Shown here piece by piece: positions 30,356 to 38,572 of a stretch of 64,000 nt of DNA. Numbering within the stretch: position 1 is the stretch's first letter; the number at the start of each line of letters is the position of its first letter. The DNA comes from Mycobacterium sp. E2479. Its GTDB lineage: Bacteria; Actinomycetota; Actinomycetes; Mycobacteriales; Mycobacteriaceae. The stretch is from the NCBI RefSeq assembly GCF_001667925.1, contig NZ_LZJR01000010.1, positions 1 to 64,000 on the forward strand, read 5' to 3'. The notes beneath the pieces are model-generated. The model made no database searches and was not told the origin of the DNA. It was given only the letters and a program-made list of their open reading frames with translations. The position numbers were made by a program, and so were the translations under genes.

Positions 30356-31489
30356 TCAGGCGATCTTTTGACTCGGCTCCAGCACGAAATCCACCACGAT
30401 CGCCGCCATGTCGTCGATCGCGCGGCGAGCGATCACCTCATAGCCGTGGGTGCTCAGCGTGGGCAGGCAGAGCAGGCCGGCGCGCGCGGTCAGCCCACTC
30501 GCCTTGGAGTGCGACGCGTCGGATTCAAACGCGCCCAGCGCGGCCGCCTGCGGTGACAGCTCCAGGTTGGTGGCGATTGTCAGGAGCCGGTCGGCAACTT
30601 CTTTGTCGTAGATACATAGGGCGTCGCTGTAACCGACGATCGGGCCGCCGGTGACGCTGGTGTTGTATTCGCGTTCGGTGGGGCCGACCTCCAAGGCAAG
30701 GGTCAGATCGCCGGGCAACGTGGCGCTGGCGTAGGTGCCCCCCACCCCGCCGACCTCCTCGTTGGTGGTGAACACCAGGTACACGTCATCGGCGGGGCGT
30801 TGCCCGCGCTCACGCAGTTGGCGTGCGGCGTGCAGCAGGGCGGCCACCGCGGCGCGGTCGTCGAGGAAGTAGGCGCCGACGTAATCTCCGACCTCGACAA
30901 CGGCTCTCTTGCTGCGGTCGACGCACACCCGGGTTCCGGCGTGCACCCCCGCCGCGGTCAGCTCGCCGGTGCTGCGGCCGGTGAAGACGTAGACGTGATG
31001 CCAATCCAGCGCACGGTCGCCCTGATCGGGTTTGGTCTCCCAGATTCGCGAGCTCTCCTGGGTTGTGTGCTCGGAGCCGAGAGTCAGTACGGCGGTGAGG
31101 GTCTCGTTGTCGCCCAGCACGGCTACGGGACCCAGTCCGAAGTTGCCCGGGTACATGGTGCCCAGCTGCGTCAGATGCAATGTGCCATCGGATTCCACGC
31201 GCTTGACAATCATGGACAGTTCGTCCATGTGCGCCATGACCCGTGTCGCGGTCCCGGGGATGGACTCCGTGCGGTGGCGATGGTTGGGGGCTCCGGTATC
31301 GCCGGCCGACGGGTTGGCGGCGACGTAGCCGATCAGGTTGCCGGCGTCGTCGGTCCACATGTCATCGACAACGGATTGCAGTTCGCGGGCGATGACCGCG
31401 CGTACCTCCCCCTCCTGCCCGCACGGTCCATAGGTCGATAGAAGTTCTTGCAATAACTCGTCGATGTAGTCGCGGTCGCGGTGCGCCAT
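30356..31489 (-). CDS. M42-family aminopeptidase / endoglucanase-like hydrolase
   Basis: The ATG at 31489, preceded by GAGAGGATCCG, gives 377 residues. M42 metal and catalytic motifs are visible: AHMDEL (His ligand), YFLDDRAAVAALL (bridging Asp), TNEEVGGVGG (catalytic Glu pair), LALEVGP at the next ligand position (Asp is usual; here Glu) and the final His in LSTHGYE. The family comprises cytosolic dinuclear-metal aminopeptidases such as FrvX and glutamyl aminopeptidase. It shares strand with the CocE-like hydrolase 108 bp upstream and is part of the segment absent here in M. tuberculosis. Confidence 0.85.
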   Translation of the reverse strand: MAHRDRDYIDELLQELLSTYGPCGQEGEVRAVIARELQSVVDDMWTDDAGNLIGYVAANPSAGDTGAPNHRHRTESIPGTATRVMAHMDELSMIVKRVESDGTLHLTQLGTMYPGNFGLGPVAVLGDNETLTAVLTLGSEHTTQESSRIWETKPDQGDRALDWHHVYVFTGRSTGELTAAGVHAGTRVCVDRSKRAVVEVGDYVGAYFLDDRAAVAALLHAARQLRERGQRPADDVYLVFTTNEEVGGVGGTYASATLPGDLTLALEVGPTEREYNTSVTGGPIVGYSDALCIYDKEVADRLLTIATNLELSPQAAALGAFESDASHSKASGLTARAGLLCLPTLSTHGYEVIARRAIDDMAAIVVDFVLEPSQKIA

Positions 31490-31597
31490 CGGATCCTCTC
31501 CGTGAGTTCGTATCAGAGGGTCAGTACCCGTGTTGGCCTGCGGCAATCCCAACCATGGCCAACCGGTACTTTTCGGCGACGGCGTGCCGAATCCCTG

Positions 31598-33550
31598 TCA
31601 ACTCACGGCGTCCGGGTCTGCCAACGAGATGAGGATGTGCGACGGCGTCGGTCCTCCCTGGTGCAATTGGTAGCGCCCGCCGGCCAAGGCTCGGCGGGCC
31701 GGCTTGCTGGGCACCAGATGCGGAAAGTCATAGGTTGTGATGGTCAGGCGCAGTCGGTGGCCCGCGGCGATCAAGGCGGCCGTCGGAAAGATCTCCACGT
31801 CATAGCGAGTCACCTCCCCCGGCACGACGGGCTGGGCGGCCGATCGGGTGCTCATGTGCTGTGGCCGCAATACGGTGCCGTCCGGCAGGTACCACGTGCG
31901 GTCGGGGTCCAGCTTGCGATGCGAGCCCAGCAGCGCGCCCATGGTCAGCGGGCGGCTGGCGCCGTCGGGCGCGACGTCATCGAGGTGCGCGACCCACAAC
32001 GTCTCGGTGGTGCTGGCCGTCGCGTGCAGGGTCAATGCGATCGGCCCGGCAGCCAGCTTCGCCTCGGCGAACGGCTCGGTGGTGTAGGTCAGCGAGCCGC
32101 GCTGCAGGCGGCGATTGTCCTGGTCGTAGCGGATGCTACGGCCCCGTTGGGAGAGCATGAAGCTGTTCAAGCCCAGCGACCACTGTTCGAGGCTGCGACC
32201 GGACAGGGGTCCTCGCGCCACATAGGTCAGTGACGCCGCGGTACCCTCCGGCGAGGCGTCCGAACTCAGCCGGCCCGAGTGGCACAGGTAGAAGCGGCTT
32301 GGCTTCGCCTCGTCGAGCGGATAGTTATCGGCGCGATACCACTGTGAGCTTCCAATCGCTTGGAAGGTCAACGGCTTTCCGGAGATGGCCGCGTCGGCGT
32401 CGTTTTTGAGCCAGTGATCGAACCAGCGCAATTGCAGCGCATTGAGGTGCAGCCCGCCGTGGTTCGACACGTGATACCACGGGCCCATCATCAGTCGGAT
32501 GCGATCCGATACCGGCTGGCCGGGTTCCATCAGGGCGTCGTCAGGCCGTCCGACGGCCGCGTTCTGCAACGCGGTGTAGTTCAGCGGCGCGCCGCGTTGG
32601 AACGCGTCGTGCCACCCACCGACGAGGAACGTCGCAATGCGGTTGGCGGCGACCTTGGACAGGACCAGCGCCGGACTCATCGCGTCCCAAAATGGGCCGT
32701 GATAGGCGGTTTCGCCGCCGGCGACAACCTCGGCGATCAAGGGTCGGAAATAACGCCGCTGGTCGCGTCCGCGCTGTCGAACCGCGGCGAGGCCGCCGGA
32801 GCGCGGTCGTTCGTGACCGCCGCGGGCCAGCCACTCCAGTGCCGGGTTGACGACGTTGAGGAGCGTGTAGACGGACCCGTAGCCGCGGACGGCGTGCAAG
32901 TGCGGCACGCCCCCCATCGTGGCGGCGTCACGATAGAAATCGCGGGCCGCCATCACCGGGAAGATCGCTTTCAGCGGCGAATCGGGGCCAACCGCGGCCG
33001 CGGTGAACAGCTGATTGATCGCCAAGTAGGACAGCCCGACCATGCCGACGCGACCGTTGGCATTGGGCAGCGTGGACGCCCACTGCACCAGCTCCACTCC
33101 GTCCTGCGTCTGGCGCTCGCCGCACATCTCGAACGATCCGCCCGAGGATCCCGTGCCACGGACGTCGACCATCACCTCGATGTAGCCCCGTTTGATCAGG
33201 TAAGGAGCCGGGCCGCCGCCGATCTGGGCGGCCGGTGGGGGCGCCTTCTTGCCGTAGGGCGTGATCGACAGCAGCACGGGAAACGGGCCCGCGGCGGCCT
33301 GTCCAGTGTCGGGCACGGTGGGATAATGGATATCTGCCCTCAAGTCGACACCATCGGTCATCGGCACCGCAACGTTGTGCCGAACGCCCACGCCGTACGT
33401 CGCTGGGCGCGGCGTCCACTCCGGCGCGAACGGCGACGGGCTGGTTATGCGAACGCGTCGCCTCCGGGTCGTGCGCTTCAATCGCCGCCTAGCCATCAAA
33501 ACGTTTCCACCACGGTCGAAAGACGATCGGGATCCCGTCCATTTCACCAT
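31598..33550 (-). CDS. CocE/NonD family hydrolase (X-Pro dipeptidyl-peptidase S15-like)
   Basis: The ATG at 33550, after a GGGGGAG site, gives 650 residues. The alpha/beta-hydrolase domain runs from about 60 to 370: SITPYGKKAPPP, VDVRGTGSSGGSFEM, the nucleophile Ser in GLSYLAINQ, the Asp in VGGWHDAFQRGA and the His in GPWYHVSNHGG. A C-terminal jelly-roll (about 400-645), ending near RLRLTITTYDFPHL, is characteristic of CocE/PepX. The N-terminus is very basic (ARRRLKRTTRRRRVR) with no clear signal. The substrate, an ester, amide or N-terminal dipeptide, is unknown. Confidence 0.88.
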   Translation of the reverse strand: MVKWTGSRSSFDRGGNVLMARRRLKRTTRRRRVRITSPSPFAPEWTPRPATYGVGVRHNVAVPMTDGVDLRADIHYPTVPDTGQAAAGPFPVLLSITPYGKKAPPPAAQIGGGPAPYLIKRGYIEVMVDVRGTGSSGGSFEMCGERQTQDGVELVQWASTLPNANGRVGMVGLSYLAINQLFTAAAVGPDSPLKAIFPVMAARDFYRDAATMGGVPHLHAVRGYGSVYTLLNVVNPALEWLARGGHERPRSGGLAAVRQRGRDQRRYFRPLIAEVVAGGETAYHGPFWDAMSPALVLSKVAANRIATFLVGGWHDAFQRGAPLNYTALQNAAVGRPDDALMEPGQPVSDRIRLMMGPWYHVSNHGGLHLNALQLRWFDHWLKNDADAAISGKPLTFQAIGSSQWYRADNYPLDEAKPSRFYLCHSGRLSSDASPEGTAASLTYVARGPLSGRSLEQWSLGLNSFMLSQRGRSIRYDQDNRRLQRGSLTYTTEPFAEAKLAAGPIALTLHATASTTETLWVAHLDDVAPDGASRPLTMGALLGSHRKLDPDRTWYLPDGTVLRPQHMSTRSAAQPVVPGEVTRYDVEIFPTAALIAAGHRLRLTITTYDFPHLVPSKPARRALAGGRYQLHQGGPTPSHILISLADPDAVS

Positions 33551-33876
33551 CGGCAGCTCCCCCTGACCTCGCGGCGGCATTGCCGCGAATTACTCCAAGA
33601 ACTTAGAGCACCCACCCCGGAGGCTGAGCGGCCACCGGGGTGGTTGCCACGACCCCTTTGCCAGCAGGAGATCGGATGACGTGGACGGCGAAGTGTCGTC
33701 CATAAAGTCCTCGAAGCTGACGCGGCGACGGGCTGTATTGGCGCGTACTTGGAGTCATTGATAAATAGCTTTAGGCGCTTTGCGCAATATTGCACACACG
33801 TAAAAAGACCGCGATAGCATCGGCTAACCGGCGGTCGATATTGCCGCGGTTGTCTCTACCGCAGAAAGGTGAACCG
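33551..33876. other. 326-bp AT-richer intergenic region between divergent genes
   Basis: No gene is supported. CCACCCCGG (33612-33620) and CCGGGGTGG (33635-33643) form an inverted repeat. The stretch 33755-33805 is AT-rich for this genome (ATTGATAAATAGC, CAATATTGCACAC), contrasting with its flanks. It presumably holds the promoters of the CocE-like gene and of the small lipoprotein. Confidence 0.5.
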
Positions 33877-34014
33877 ATGAGCGCAAGCAAGAAGAAGATG
33901 CTGAAAACTGCCGCACTGGTCGCGGTGCTGACCGGTGTGATGCTGGGGTCGTCCGGCTGCATCACGATCGACCTAGGGGGCGGCGGCCGCGCAATCGCCG
34001 TCAATCCGGCCTGA
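33877..34014 (+). CDS. Small predicted lipoprotein, 45 residues
   Basis: The ATG at 33877 follows GCAGAAAGGTGAACC, a good ribosome site. The product starts MSASKKKMLKTAALVAVLTG and continues VMLGSSGC, a textbook lipoprotein signal with the lipidated Cys at residue 28. Only 17 mature residues follow (ITIDLGGGGRAIAVNP-A with the Cys). It has Lys-rich n-region, hydrophobic h-region and GSSGC lipobox. Peptide-sized mycobacterial lipoproteins are rarely annotated. Function unknown. The gene is isolated between two long non-coding stretches and followed by a hairpin. Confidence 0.72.
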   Translation: MSASKKKMLKTAALVAVLTGVMLGSSGCITIDLGGGGRAIAVNPA

Positions 34015-34041
34015 CCGGCAATCGCTAGCGCTTGTAGCCGA

Positions 34042-34087
34042 TAGCGGCGCGTGGCGCGGACTTTTTGTCTGTCGGCGCGCGCCGCTA
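34042..34087. terminator. Hairpin downstream of the small lipoprotein
   Basis: TAGCGGCGCG (34042-34051) pairs with CGCGCCGCTA (34078-34087), 10-bp arms, 26-base loop. The loop contains CTTTTTGT. It lies 27 bp past the stop of the 45-residue gene and supports that gene being a discrete transcript. The remainder to 34275 shows no gene and presumably holds the P450 promoter. Confidence 0.5.
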
Positions 34088-34275
34088 AAGGACAACGCTT
34101 CGCCACTGTTGTACGGGCGCCTTGTCGTGAAGCAGCGGGCTCTGCTTCGTCGAGTGCAGCGCGCCTATCGCCGCGATCGTCTTACCGCAGCGGCCTGTCC
34201 CGCCCGCCTTCAGATCGGATAAAGTGACAGCCGACTGCCGGTTGTAACGTCCTCAAGCCGATACGGAGGCGGCGA

Positions 34276-35505
34276 ATGCCCGTCAGCACCTCGAGCCCGA
34301 GCGTGTTCGAAGCGGGCCTGCCCACCATCGAGTACGACGTCGCCACCGCCACACCGGACGAGGTCTACCCGCAGTTTCAAGCAGCACAGCGACAAGCACC
34401 GATCGCGCTGGGACCCTATGGACCCGAGGTGCTCTCCTACGAACTTGTGCGGAACCTGCTGCGAGACAATCGGTTCCAGATTCCCCCCGGCTACATTCTC
34501 GCCGTCCAGGGCATCACCTCCGGGCCCCTTTGGGACAAAGTCGTCAACTCGTTGTTGGGCATGGAGGGCGCAAGACACCAGCGCGTCCGCAGTGTCGTGT
34601 CGAAAGCCTTCACCCCGCGCGCTGTCGAACGCCTGCACGCGACGATCACCGAGGTCATCGACGAACTCGTCGAACCGATCAGCCGCCGAGGTCACTGCGA
34701 CGTCGTCACCGACATCGCGCGGCCCTACCCCGTGCCCGTCATCTGCGCTTTGCTTGGTGCGCCTCGCGAAGACTGGCAACGGTTTTCGCTGTGGGCCGAC
34801 GCCATCTTCAAAGCTTTCAACTTCACCTTCACCGTCGATGACGTGCCCGCCGTGATGCGCGCGTGGGGCGAACTGGACGACTACGTCGACGACATGATCG
34901 CCAGACGTCGCGACACCTTGACCGACGACCTGCTCTCCGACCTCATCCGCGCCGAACACGACGGGGACCGACTCGACGCCGCAGAGCTGCGCATGCTCGC
35001 TGCCGCTTTGTTGCTCGCGGGCACTGACACGACCCGCAACCAGGTGGCGGCGTCCATCGGCGTGCTTTGTGAGCACCCGGACCAGTGGGAGCTCTTGCGA
35101 AACTCTCCCGACTTGGCGATGAATGCCGTGGAAGAGACCATGCGGCACTCCCCGATCGCGACCTCGCTATTGCGCGTCGTCGCCGAGGACGTCGAACTCT
35201 GCGGCGTGGTCTTTCCCGCGGGGACACTGGTGTTCGCGAATACCGCTGCGGCCAACCGCGATCCAGCGATCTATGACGATCCCAACCGGTTCGACATCAC
35301 CCGCGAGGGGTTGCCGCCGGTACTCAATTTCGGTGCAGGCGTGCACTACTGCCTGGGGGCGAACCTGGCGCGGCGCGAGATCGCCGAGGCGCTGAAAACC
35401 GTCACTCGCCGGATCGCGAACCCCCGCAAGAACGGACCAGCACCCTGGAAGCCGATTGTCGGACTGAGCGGGCCGGCGAGCCTGCCCATCGCCTTCGACA
35501 GCTGA
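34276..35505 (+). CDS. Cytochrome P450
   Basis: The 409-residue soluble bacterial P450 has the I-helix oxygen motif AGTDTTRN (about 255), ExxR as ETMR (about 290), and the heme loop FGAGVHYCLGANLARRE with the proximal Cys thiolate (about 358). No membrane anchor is present. No ferredoxin or reductase gene adjoins it, so electrons must come from elsewhere. The CYP subfamily cannot be assigned by eye. It lies in the accessory segment between pat and glpR. Substrate unknown; mycobacterial P450s often act on lipids or sterols. Confidence 0.92.
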   Translation: MPVSTSSPSVFEAGLPTIEYDVATATPDEVYPQFQAAQRQAPIALGPYGPEVLSYELVRNLLRDNRFQIPPGYILAVQGITSGPLWDKVVNSLLGMEGARHQRVRSVVSKAFTPRAVERLHATITEVIDELVEPISRRGHCDVVTDIARPYPVPVICALLGAPREDWQRFSLWADAIFKAFNFTFTVDDVPAVMRAWGELDDYVDDMIARRRDTLTDDLLSDLIRAEHDGDRLDAAELRMLAAALLLAGTDTTRNQVAASIGVLCEHPDQWELLRNSPDLAMNAVEETMRHSPIATSLLRVVAEDVELCGVVFPAGTLVFANTAAANRDPAIYDDPNRFDITREGLPPVLNFGAGVHYCLGANLARREIAEALKTVTRRIANPRKNGPAPWKPIVGLSGPASLPIAFDS

Positions 35506-35603
35506 GGGCCGTTGACTCAGGCTGGTGAACCGTAAAGACCGATTTGATATCGACTACTGCACGCTACTTTTTTTCACAAAGTCCACATATTTAACATCAC
35601 GCG

Positions 35604-36413
35604 ATGCAGGACTTGTCGGGAAATGTGCGCTCCCCCCGATCACGCGCTATTTCCCGGCGCGACGTACTGCGTTATGCCATCGCTATGTCCGCATTGCCTG
35701 GGTTGTATGTCGCGTCGGAAATTGGCACCGTCCCTGCCGCGGCTGCCGCCACTCCCAAACTGATCGACTTCGCCATGCGCCAATTGCCAGCGGAGCACAT
35801 TCGAGCCGCCGGCTATTCCGGGGTCATCAATTACGTGTCGCTATCGCGCCCCGGCTCGTCAATGGGTGCCAAGCCGATCACCCGGCCTTACGCCGAGCAG
35901 CTGACCGCTGCCGGGCTGATGATCGTCAGCAATTACCAGTACGGCAAGCCAGGCGGGACAGCACCTTCGGACTTTCGGCGCGGGTTCGAGGGAGGGGTCG
36001 CCGATGCTCGCACCGCCTGGAAGCTGCATACCGCGGCGGGTGGCGGTCAGAGTGCCCCGATCTACTTCAGCATCGACGAGGACATAAACCACGACACCTG
36101 GAACAACTTGGCACTCAAGTGGTTGCGCGGGATCAATTCGGTCATAGGAGTGCAGCGCACCGGCGTCTACGGCGGCATCGATGTGTGCCGGTGGGCCGCC
36201 GCCGACGGCGTTATCGGAAATTCGCGCACACCCGGCCACCGGTGGGCCTGGCAGACCCGGTCCTGGTCCCGCGGCCAGATCGAGCCCGCAGCGGTTCTCT
36301 ACCAACGTGTGGTGAGTACGGCGTCGAATCCTGGCCCAGTCGTCGCGGGACTCGAAGTCGATGTCAACGACGTGCTTGCCGAGGATTGCGGTCAGTGGAA
36401 CCTTCATCCCTGA
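35604..36413 (+). CDS. Tat-exported DUF1906 (glycoside-hydrolase-25-like) protein, Rv2525c paralogue
   Basis: The 269-residue product has a twin-arginine signal (SRRDVLRYAIAMSALPGLYV, RR about residues 18-19) ending near AAAAATPKLIDFA. The mature part matches the Rv2525c pattern I recall: IRAAGYSGVINYVS, GLMIVSNYQYGK, HTAAGGGQSAPIYFSIDED, VIGVQRTGVYGG and GLEVDVNDVL. The DUF1906 fold is a TIM barrel related to GH25 lysozymes; Rv2525c affects cell-wall behaviour and beta-lactam susceptibility. This appears to be an additional paralogue. Upstream 35506-35603 is AT-rich and likely carries its promoter. Confidence 0.87.
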   Translation: MQDLSGNVRSPRSRAISRRDVLRYAIAMSALPGLYVASEIGTVPAAAAATPKLIDFAMRQLPAEHIRAAGYSGVINYVSLSRPGSSMGAKPITRPYAEQLTAAGLMIVSNYQYGKPGGTAPSDFRRGFEGGVADARTAWKLHTAAGGGQSAPIYFSIDEDINHDTWNNLALKWLRGINSVIGVQRTGVYGGIDVCRWAAADGVIGNSRTPGHRWAWQTRSWSRGQIEPAAVLYQRVVSTASNPGPVVAGLEVDVNDVLAEDCGQWNLHP

Positions 36414-36524
36414 GGCTGGTGCCGGCGAGCGGCGTCGTCCACTTCCTTCAATGACCACACCAGGCCGCTGCATTCACCAGATGCCGCTAGGCCGCTTTTA
36501 TGGGTGTGAACTGCTCAAATTTTG

Positions 36525-36597
36525 TGGAGCTAAGGGGAATCGAACCCCTGACCTACTCGATGCGAACGAGTCGCGCTACCAACTGCGCCATAGCCCC
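36525..36597 (-). tRNA. tRNA-Ala (anticodon CGC)
   Basis: On the minus strand GGGGCTATGGCGCAGTTGGT begins a full cloverleaf of 73 bases: acceptor GGGGCTA/TAGCTCC, anticodon stem ACTCG/CGAGT with loop TTCGCAT, T-loop TTCGAAT, discriminator A. The anticodon is CGC, reading GCG. CCA is not encoded. It lies at the right border of the accessory segment, a classical integration-associated position, though no integrase is visible. Confidence 0.95.
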
Positions 36598-36647
36598 TGA
36601 CCGCTAGCAGGCTACCAGCCGCGGCACCAACCACCGAACCGCGAGCA

Positions 36648-37703
36648 CTATTCTCCGACGGCGCGCGGCAGGTCCCGGGGCCAACCGAAGGTCCGCATCG
36701 CCATCGCGTACTCCAGGTGCTCGAAGACGGGATCCTCGTCGTCGATCTCCAGGACCACCGCGCCGGGACGCCGCAGTCGCGACGGGATCACGTCGTAGTC
36801 ACGGTCGTAGGCGTTCTCCACGCCGAGCCGAGCCCGCGCCATCCGCTTCATCCGGCGGTGACGCACCCGCTCCTCGATGCGCGTCTGACGGCGTAGGTAA
36901 CCCAGGTAGAGCAGGGTGATCGCAGTGGCGCTGCCGCACACCCACCAGGCGGTCGGCGAGACCTTGAAGGCTGCGGTGGCCGAGCCGATCAGGACGAGTG
37001 CCATCACGACCAGGACCTTTTTGCGGAAGGCGTACTTGCGGGCGCTGACCGCTGCGGCCGTCTTGGTGTCGAAGCGGCGCTGCCGCGAGGCGCTCCGCCG
37101 CATCGGCGCGGGCGCCTCCTCGTCGGCGTCGTCGTCCTCGGCAGCGGGCTCCAAACCGGACGAGTCCTCGACGTACTCGTAGCCGTCCTCGTCCTCGACG
37201 TCGCGTTTGGCGACAGCCTCGGTGTCGACCTGGTCTTCGACCGGCTCGATATCGGTCGGCTCCGCCTCGTCGTCGGCGCCGCTGGCCCCCACCGGAAGTA
37301 CGTGGGAATCCTCGACGACATCGACATCGAGGTAGTCGGGCTCGGTGGGTTCGGCGACGGCCATCTGCATCACGACCGGGCGCCGACGGCCCAGTTCATC
37401 GGTGTCGGCGTTGTCGTCTACCTCGCGGCCTTCATCCTCGGACAGTTCATCGCGCTCCTCGTCGAGGTCGGCCTCGGCAGATTCTTCCGGCGGCGTCCAG
37501 TCGGGGTCGCTGCGATGTCCGGCGGCCGGGCCGTTGCGCTTGATCAGCCGGGACTTACCCCCGCCGTTGAGCACCCGGGTCGCCAACGCCACGTCGCTGG
37601 TGCGTCGCACCGCATCGCGTTTGCTCACGAGCATCGGCACCAAGACGAACAGCCATAGCACCACGAGCGATATCCACAACAATGACTGCGGGATGCTTGG
37701 CAT
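36648..37703 (-). CDS. glpR: GlpR/SepX-like membrane division protein (Rv0996-like)
   Basis: The 351-residue protein has an N-terminal membrane helix (SLLWISLVVLWLFVLVPMLV), a basic segment, a long acidic low-complexity region (about 75-205, rich in Asp/Glu), then two further membrane helices (about 230-275, KKVLVVMALVLIGSATAAF) and a basic tail with a conserved ENAYDRDYDVIPSRLRRPGA block. This architecture is that of GlpR of Corynebacterium, the membrane receptor of the gephyrin-like divisome protein Glp, and of Streptomyces SepX. The MoeA/Glp-type gene lies two genes upstream on the same strand, supporting the pairing. Confidence 0.82.
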   Translation of the reverse strand: MPSIPQSLLWISLVVLWLFVLVPMLVSKRDAVRRTSDVALATRVLNGGGKSRLIKRNGPAAGHRSDPDWTPPEESAEADLDEERDELSEDEGREVDDNADTDELGRRRPVVMQMAVAEPTEPDYLDVDVVEDSHVLPVGASGADDEAEPTDIEPVEDQVDTEAVAKRDVEDEDGYEYVEDSSGLEPAAEDDDADEEAPAPMRRSASRQRRFDTKTAAAVSARKYAFRKKVLVVMALVLIGSATAAFKVSPTAWWVCGSATAITLLYLGYLRRQTRIEERVRHRRMKRMARARLGVENAYDRDYDVIPSRLRRPGAVVLEIDDEDPVFEHLEYAMAMRTFGWPRDLPRAVGE

Positions 37704-37898
37704 GACGACCTGCTCTCTTTGGTGTCAATCCCCCGCGAAGCCCATTGGTGGCCCACGCGGCCGGGTCCTACTGACCAGGACAATTACACACCTGTAATTT
37801 GCCTCTCACAAGCACCACAAGTCACTCGTGTCGCGCTAGTCCCAACTGGCATCGGTTTGTACTCCGCGCGAGCCCTAGCAGGCCCTGGCGGACGGCCT

Positions 37899-38510
37899 CT
37901 ACACCCAGCTGGCGTTACCGGCACGGACCAGGGTCGACGCCACCGATCCGGTCACCTCTTCGGCGGTGATCGCCATCAGCAAATGATCCCGCCACGCCCT
38001 GTCTACTTCGAGGTAGCGCTGCAGCAGTCCCTCCTGGCGGAACCCGACCTTTGCCAGCACGGCGCGGCTCGCCGCGTTTTCCGGGCGCACGGTGGCCTCG
38101 ACCCGATGCAACATCACCGGGCCGAAGCAGTGATCCAATCCCAGCGCCAAGGCCGCGGTGGCCACACCGCCGCCGGTGGCCGACCGCGGCACCCAGTAGC
38201 CGATCCATGCCGACCGCAGCGCTCCGTGGGTGACATTGCCGATGGTCAGCTGGCCACAGAACCGGCCGTCGAGTTCGATGACGTAGGGCAGCATCCGCCC
38301 TTGCCGCGCCTCGGCGCGCAGCCCAGAACACAACGCCGGCCAGGCCGCTACCGCATGACGAGTCACCCAATCGCCCTCGGAGCTGGGCTCCCACGGTTCC
38401 AGATGCGCACGATCGCTCAGCCGGATCCGGCTCCACTGCGCGCCGTCGCGCAACCGCACCGCCCGCAACCGGACAACGCCGCCCGGAACCCGCAGGGGCC
38501 CAACGCTCAT
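37899..38510 (-). CDS. rimJ: GNAT acetyltransferase RimJ/RimL type (Rv0995-like)
   Basis: The ATG at 38510 gives 203 residues, the length I recall for M. tuberculosis; a GTG at 38552 is possible but has no ribosome site. It has a GNAT fold: YVIELDGRFCGQLTIGNV, the acetyl-CoA-binding GYWVPRSATGGGVATAAL and HRVEATVRPENAASRAVLAKVGF. RimJ-type enzymes N-alpha-acetylate ribosomal or other proteins; the target here is unknown. It sits between moeA/glp and glpR in the same transcription direction. Confidence 0.88.
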   Translation of the reverse strand: MSVGPLRVPGGVVRLRAVRLRDGAQWSRIRLSDRAHLEPWEPSSEGDWVTRHAVAAWPALCSGLRAEARQGRMLPYVIELDGRFCGQLTIGNVTHGALRSAWIGYWVPRSATGGGVATAALALGLDHCFGPVMLHRVEATVRPENAASRAVLAKVGFRQEGLLQRYLEVDRAWRDHLLMAITAEEVTGSVASTLVRAGNASWV

Positions 38511-38572
38511 GGGCCACCCTGGATGACGGGAATCGGAGCGCAACAGGTTCACAGGGTATGCAGTCGTTTCGC

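Noticed and set aside
30356..36597. Prophage or integrative element at tRNA-Ala
   Set aside because: No integrase, excisionase, phage structural gene or visible duplicated tRNA end; listed only as an accessory segment.
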